A stretch of DNA of 32,159 nucleotides. Origin: Candidatus Caccomonas pullistercoris (GTDB taxonomy: Bacteria > Bacteroidota > Bacteroidia > Bacteroidales > Bacteroidaceae). The stretch lies in NCBI GenBank assembly GCA_018714085.1, contig DVNY01000097.1, positions 1 through 32,159 on the forward strand, written 5' to 3'. This document shows, piece by piece, positions 28,514-32,159 of this stretch (position 1 is the first letter of the stretch; each line of letters opens with the position of its first letter). Both the position numbers and the translations under genes were made by a program. The notes under the pieces are model-generated. The model did no database searches. It was given only the letters and a program-made list of their open reading frames with translations, and was not told the DNA's origin.

Positions 28514-29860
28514 TTAACGCTGATCGATGGGCACGTAGGTGCATTCTTCGCTCACACTGCGATAGGCGGGGCGGATGATGCGTTTTCCCTCAAAGTTGAG
28601 TTCTTCATTGCGATGGGCACACCATCCGACGATGCGCGCCATGGCAAAAAGCGGCGTATAGATTGCGGGCGGCAGCCCTATGAGCTCGTAAACGAAACCG
28701 GAATAGAAATCAACGTTCGCGCAGAGCGTCTTTTTCCGCCCTTTGATTTCATAGACGGTCTCGATGGCGCATTTTTCGAGGCGCTCCATGAAAGCGAACT
28801 CACGGTCACGCCCTTTTTCGCGGGCCAGGTCGCGAGCCAATTTTTTGAGCAGCACTGCGCGTGGGTCAGAGAGGGTGTAAACCGCATGGCCGATGCCGTA
28901 AATGAGTCCGGCCTTGTCGTAGACCTCACCCGTCACCATGCGGCGCAGGTAAGTGCGGATCTCTTCCTCGTCTTCCCAGTTGGTGATTGTCTCTTTGAGG
29001 TGGTGGACCATGTTGTCGACCTTGATGTTGGCGCCGCCGTGAAGGGGACCTTTCAGCGAACCGATGCCTGCGGCTATCGAGGAATAGGTGTCCGTGCCTG
29101 TCGACGACGTGACGCGCACCGTAAAGGTAGAGTTGTTTCCGCCGCCGTGCTCAGCGTGCAGGATGAGCAGCAAGTCGAGCGTGCGGGCTTCGAGCTCGGT
29201 GTATGAGCCTTTGAGCATGTAAAGGAAGTTTTCGGCGATGGAAAGCTGTTCCTGCGAGTGGCGGATGTGGAGCGAGCGGCCGAGCGTCTTGTGGCGAAGC
29301 GTGTTATAGGCGTAGGCAATGATCGTCGGGAACTTGGAGATGAGTTCCACGCTCTGACGCATGAGATTGTCGCGCGATGTGTCGTCGGGCGTGGAATCGA
29401 ACGTATAAAGTTCGAGTACGCTGCGCGCAAGGATGTTCATAACGTTCGTCCCTTCGAGCTCTATGATGTTGAGGATGGTCTTGGGATCGAGCGGCATGTT
29501 ATCGGTGATCTGTTCGCAGAACGACTGCAACTCTTCGCGGTCGGGCAGGCGCCCGGACAACAGGAGGAACGCGATTTCCTCGAAACCGAACCGGTGTTCT
29601 GCCAGAATGGGGTTGACGAGGTCCGATATCTCGTAACCGCGATAAAAGAGTTTGCCTTCGATCGGCGTCAAAGTTCCGTCAGGCTTACGCTCGTAGCCAA
29701 CAACGTTTCCCACGTTGGTCAGGCCGACGAGCACGCCCGTCCCGTCTTCATTGCGCAGGCCGCGCTTCACGTCAAGTTGTCTGAAAAGTTCCGCATCTAT
29801 CTTGATGCAACTTTTCATCTCGTCGGACAGTTTATATATAATGTATTCCTTTTTCATCAT
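28514..29860 (-). CDS. gltA: Citrate synthase
   Basis: 448 residues. It condenses acetyl-CoA and oxaloacetate to citrate. Catalytic motifs are present in order: LHAEHGGGNNSTFTVR, GPLHGGANIKV, YGIGHAVYTLSDPRA (His), and the Asp in CANVDFYSGFVY. The sequence GLTNVGNVVGYERKPDG and YRGYEISDLV in the N-terminal half fit the Bacteroidales form. Transcription runs from acn through icd to gltA. There are seven bases between the icd stop and this start. Two ATG codons stand in a row (29860 and 29857) and either could be used. In these bacteria the acn-icd-gltA set is thought to make 2-oxoglutarate, mainly for glutamate synthesis rather than a full respiratory cycle (inference). Confidence 0.96.
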   Translation of the reverse strand: MMKKEYIIYKLSDEMKSCIKIDAELFRQLDVKRGLRNEDGTGVLVGLTNVGNVVGYERKPDGTLTPIEGKLFYRGYEISDLVNPILAEHRFGFEEIAFLLLSGRLPDREELQSFCEQITDNMPLDPKTILNIIELEGTNVMNILARSVLELYTFDSTPDDTSRDNLMRQSVELISKFPTIIAYAYNTLRHKTLGRSLHIRHSQEQLSIAENFLYMLKGSYTELEARTLDLLLILHAEHGGGNNSTFTVRVTSSTGTDTYSSIAAGIGSLKGPLHGGANIKVDNMVHHLKETITNWEDEEEIRTYLRRMVTGEVYDKAGLIYGIGHAVYTLSDPRAVLLKKLARDLAREKGRDREFAFMERLEKCAIETVYEIKGRKKTLCANVDFYSGFVYELIGLPPAIYTPLFAMARIVGWCAHRNEELNFEGKRIIRPAYRSVSEECTYVPIDQR

Positions 29861-29867
29861 TCGCAGT

Positions 29868-31061
29868 TTAAGGGTTTAAGACAAGTGAGGCCAGTTCGTC
29901 AGCAAAAGCGGACGTGGCGAGCGGAGTGCCGCCCGGCATGAAGCGCGCAAGGTCAGCCGTGGCCCGGCCGGCCGCGAACATCCGTTCCAAAGCGGCAGTG
30001 ATGCCTGCGGCTGCTTCGTCCCAGCCAAGATATTCGAGCATCATGACGGCCGAAAGGATGAGCGAACAGGGATTGACGATGTCTTTTCCGGCGATATTGG
30101 GCGCCGTGCCATGCGTAGCTTCGAAAATGGCACTTCCCGTGGCGTAATTGATATTGGCGCCGGGAGCGATTCCGATTCCGCCCACCATCGCGGCGAGCAT
30201 ATCAGAGATATAATCGCCATTTAGGTTCAGCGTGGCGATGACGGAATAATTTTCAGGCATCAGGAGGGCATTTTGCAGGAAAGCGTCGGCAATGCAGTCG
30301 TTCACGACGAGGCGCCCACTGCGGAGGGCATCGCCAAACTCGCGTTCGGCCAACTCGTATCCCCACGCCTTGAATCCTCCTTCGGTAAACTTCATGATGT
30401 TTCCTTTATGCACCAACGTGACGGACGGCAAGCCATGGTCAAGCGCATAGCGGCAGGCCGCGCGGACAAGGCGCTCCGTCCCTTCTTTCGACACGGGCTT
30501 TACGCCATAGGCGGACGTCTCGGGGAAACGGACCTTGGCAACCCCCATCTCTTCATGGAGGAAACGATAAAATTTCTGCGCCTCTGGCGAACCACTGGCC
30601 CACTCTATGCCGGCGTAAATGTCCTCCGTGTTCTCACGGAAAATGTGCATGTTCACCTTGGCAGGGTCGTTGACGGGCGAGACGACACCCTTGAACCATC
30701 GCACAGGGCGCAGGCAAACATAAAGGTCGAGCGTCTGGCGCAGGGCGACGTTCAGCGAACGGATGCCACCGCCGACGGGTGTAGTCAGCGGACCTTTGAT
30801 GCCGACGAGGTATTCCTTGAACGCCTCCATCGTCGCATCAGGCAGCCATGAGCCAGTCTTGTCAAAAGCGCGCTCACCGGCCCACACTTCCAGCCAGTCG
30901 ATACGTCGTTTGCCTCCATAGGCTGCCTGTAACGCCGCATCTACGGTTTTCTGCATCGCAGGGGTGATTTCAGCACCCACTCCGTCGCCCGTAATAAAAG
31001 GTATGGTGACAACGTCTGGAACGACGAGGCGCCCGTCTGGCGCTTTGGAAATCTTACTCAT
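29868..31061 (-). CDS. icd: NADP-dependent isocitrate dehydrogenase
   Basis: 397 residues of the isocitrate/isopropylmalate dehydrogenase family. N-terminal [16 protein letters not shown], the isocitrate-binding loop [13 protein letters not shown] (with the Ser that is phosphorylated in E. coli), the Tyr/Lys motifs [13 protein letters not shown] and [13 protein letters not shown], and the C-terminal cofactor segment [18 protein letters not shown], which fits NADP preference, are all present. It oxidises isocitrate to 2-oxoglutarate with release of CO2. Its start overlaps the stop of acn by eight bases (ATGAGTAA), so the two are coupled. Confidence 0.96.
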   Translation of the reverse strand: MSKISKAPDGRLVVPDVVTIPFITGDGVGAEITPAMQKTVDAALQAAYGGKRRIDWLEVWAGERAFDKTGSWLPDATMEAFKEYLVGIKGPLTTPVGGGIRSLNVALRQTLDLYVCLRPVRWFKGVVSPVNDPAKVNMHIFRENTEDIYAGIEWASGSPEAQKFYRFLHEEMGVAKVRFPETSAYGVKPVSKEGTERLVRAACRYALDHGLPSVTLVHKGNIMKFTEGGFKAWGYELAEREFGDALRSGRLVVNDCIADAFLQNALLMPENYSVIATLNLNGDYISDMLAAMVGGIGIAPGANINYATGSAIFEATHGTAPNIAGKDIVNPCSLILSAVMMLEYLGWDEAAAGITAALERMFAAGRATADLARFMPGGTPLATSAFADELASLVLNP

Positions 31062-32159
31062 GGCTTAATGAATTTAACGCAGAACCGGCTTTGAACCACG
31101 CGATCTGCTGTGAGTTATACGTATGTTGGGCGAGGAAGTCTTCCGTCGTCCCGTCGGCATGATGCAGCGTCACTTTCAGCGTGCTGCCTGGCGCCAGCGA
31201 CGTCACGCCCGTCACCGACAGGCGATCGTCCTCGCGGACTTTGTCGTAATCAGCTTTATCGACAAACGTAAGCGCAAGTATGCCCTGTTTTTTCAAGTTA
31301 GTCTCGTGAATGCGGGCAAAACTTTTAGCAAGAATAACCTTTACGCCGAGATAGCGCGGCTCCATCGCTGCATGTTCGCGGCTCGACCCCTCGCCGTAGT
31401 TCTCCTCCGCCACGACGATGCTCCCCTGCCCTTTCGCCTTGTAGTCGGCGGCCACGGCCGAGACAGCGCCGCGTTGGCCGTTGAGGATGTTCAGCACGCA
31501 ATTCGTCTCGCCGCTGAAAGCATTCACGGCGCCCATGAGGAGGTTTTTGGAGATGTTCTGCAAATGTCCGCGGTAGCGCAACCATGGCCCGGCCATCGAG
31601 ATGTGGTCCGTGGTGCACTTCCCCTTCGTTTTGATGAGGAGGGCCAAATCGTGGAAGTCGTGCCCGTCCCAACGAGGGAAGGGTTCAAGGCGTTGCAGGC
31701 GCTCGCTGTCTGGCGCGATGCGCACCGGCTCGCCCGTGGCGGTAGGAGCGACATAACCGACCGTCGTGCCGACGAAACCGGCCGCAGGCAGTTCGTCGCC
31801 CACCGGCGGATCGAGGCGGACAGCCCGGCCATCCTTATTTATTAATGTGTCGGTAAGCGGGTTAAAACCTAAATCACCTGCCAGCGTCAGCGCCATGACG
31901 ATTTCGGGCGAAGCGATGAACGCGTGCGTATTGGGATTTCCGTCCGCGCGCTTGGCGAAGTTCCGGTTGAACGAAGTGACAATGGAGTTGCGCCGCACTG
32001 GATCGTCGGTCTGCCGCTGCCACTGCCCGATGCACGGGCCACATGCGTTGGCCATCACCGTTGCCCCGGCGGCCTGGAAGTCTGCCAGCATGCCGTCGCG
32101 CTCCGCCGTGGCGCGCACGCGCTCCGACCCGGGATTGACAACGAGTGCCGCCTGCACGG
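31054..32159 (-). CDS. acn: Aconitate hydratase, C-terminal part (N-terminus beyond the window)
   Basis: About 368 residues at the end of a ~750-residue enzyme; the 5' end lies outside the right edge. Seen are the Fe-S ligand segment [11 protein letters not shown] (two of the three cluster cysteines, CxxC), [23 protein letters not shown], the swivelling domain [25 protein letters not shown], and the catalytic [23 protein letters not shown] with the conserved SSREHAA. The pattern is the mitochondrial-type aconitase found in Bacteroidales. It isomerises citrate to isocitrate, which the next gene, icd, then oxidises. It ends inside the start of icd. Confidence 0.95.
   Translation of the reverse strand, partial: VQAALVVNPGSERVRATAERDGMLADFQAAGATVMANACGPCIGQWQRQTDDPVRRNSIVTSFNRNFAKRADGNPNTHAFIASPEIVMALTLAGDLGFNPLTDTLINKDGRAVRLDPPVGDELPAAGFVGTTVGYVAPTATGEPVRIAPDSERLQRLEPFPRWDGHDFHDLALLIKTKGKCTTDHISMAGPWLRYRGHLQNISKNLLMGAVNAFSGETNCVLNILNGQRGAVSAVAADYKAKGQGSIVVAEENYGEGSSREHAAMEPRYLGVKVILAKSFARIHETNLKKQGILALTFVDKADYDKVREDDRLSVTGVTSLAPGSTLKVTLHHADGTTEDFLAQHTYNSQQIAWFKAGSALNSLSHE

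Overview
The window looks like a chromosomal segment of a moderately GC-rich member of the Bacteroidales (phylum Bacteroidota). Four things point there: repeated promoter elements of the Bacteroidota type (-33 TTTG, 19-21 nt spacer, -7 TAnnTTTG) in front of many units; an acn-icd-gltA operon; a GH77 enzyme with N-terminal starch-binding modules; and a protein with a type IX-like C-terminal tail. Genus cannot be fixed from the sequence alone. There is no phage, insertion sequence or CRISPR.

Layout, left to right. 1-1735: an NfnAB-like flavoprotein fusion cut by the left edge. 2001-9583: eight minus-strand genes, rlmN-pdxA-nucleotidyltransferase-ATP-grasp-CDP-alcohol phosphotransferase-flippase-HAD-MFS, seven of them overlapping, read from one promoter at 9603-9610. 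The middle genes resemble a polar-headgroup lipid pathway and may make an inositol lipid through CDP-inositol. 9977-11640: an OmpA-like lipoprotein and a GH25 lysozyme, convergent on a shared terminator. 12010-13902: a small secreted tail-domain protein, then an ECF sigma factor, a probable anti-sigma protein and a Spy/CpxP-like protein. 14006-17557: malQ, a probable structured RNA on the opposite strand (6S-like), and udk. 18002-26514: a PepSY-like repeat lipoprotein, an S9 peptidase, a Dna2-like nuclease-helicase and an MltF-like lytic transglycosylase. 26568-28066: a Dabb protein, a conserved hypothetical, and four tRNA genes (Gly, Leu, Leu, Gly). 28514-32159: citrate synthase, isocitrate dehydrogenase and the end of aconitase, which together make 2-oxoglutarate.

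The most striking unexplained feature is a dispersed family of 84-bp arrays, each made of four 21-bp units. Four arrays lie between genes (1914-1997, 11774-11857, 17787-17870, 28298-28381). A fifth (24849-24932) lies inside the helicase gene, where it adds 28 codons without breaking the frame. The second is the predicted RNA at 16718-16900, which has a very good promoter and a 19-bp closing stem.
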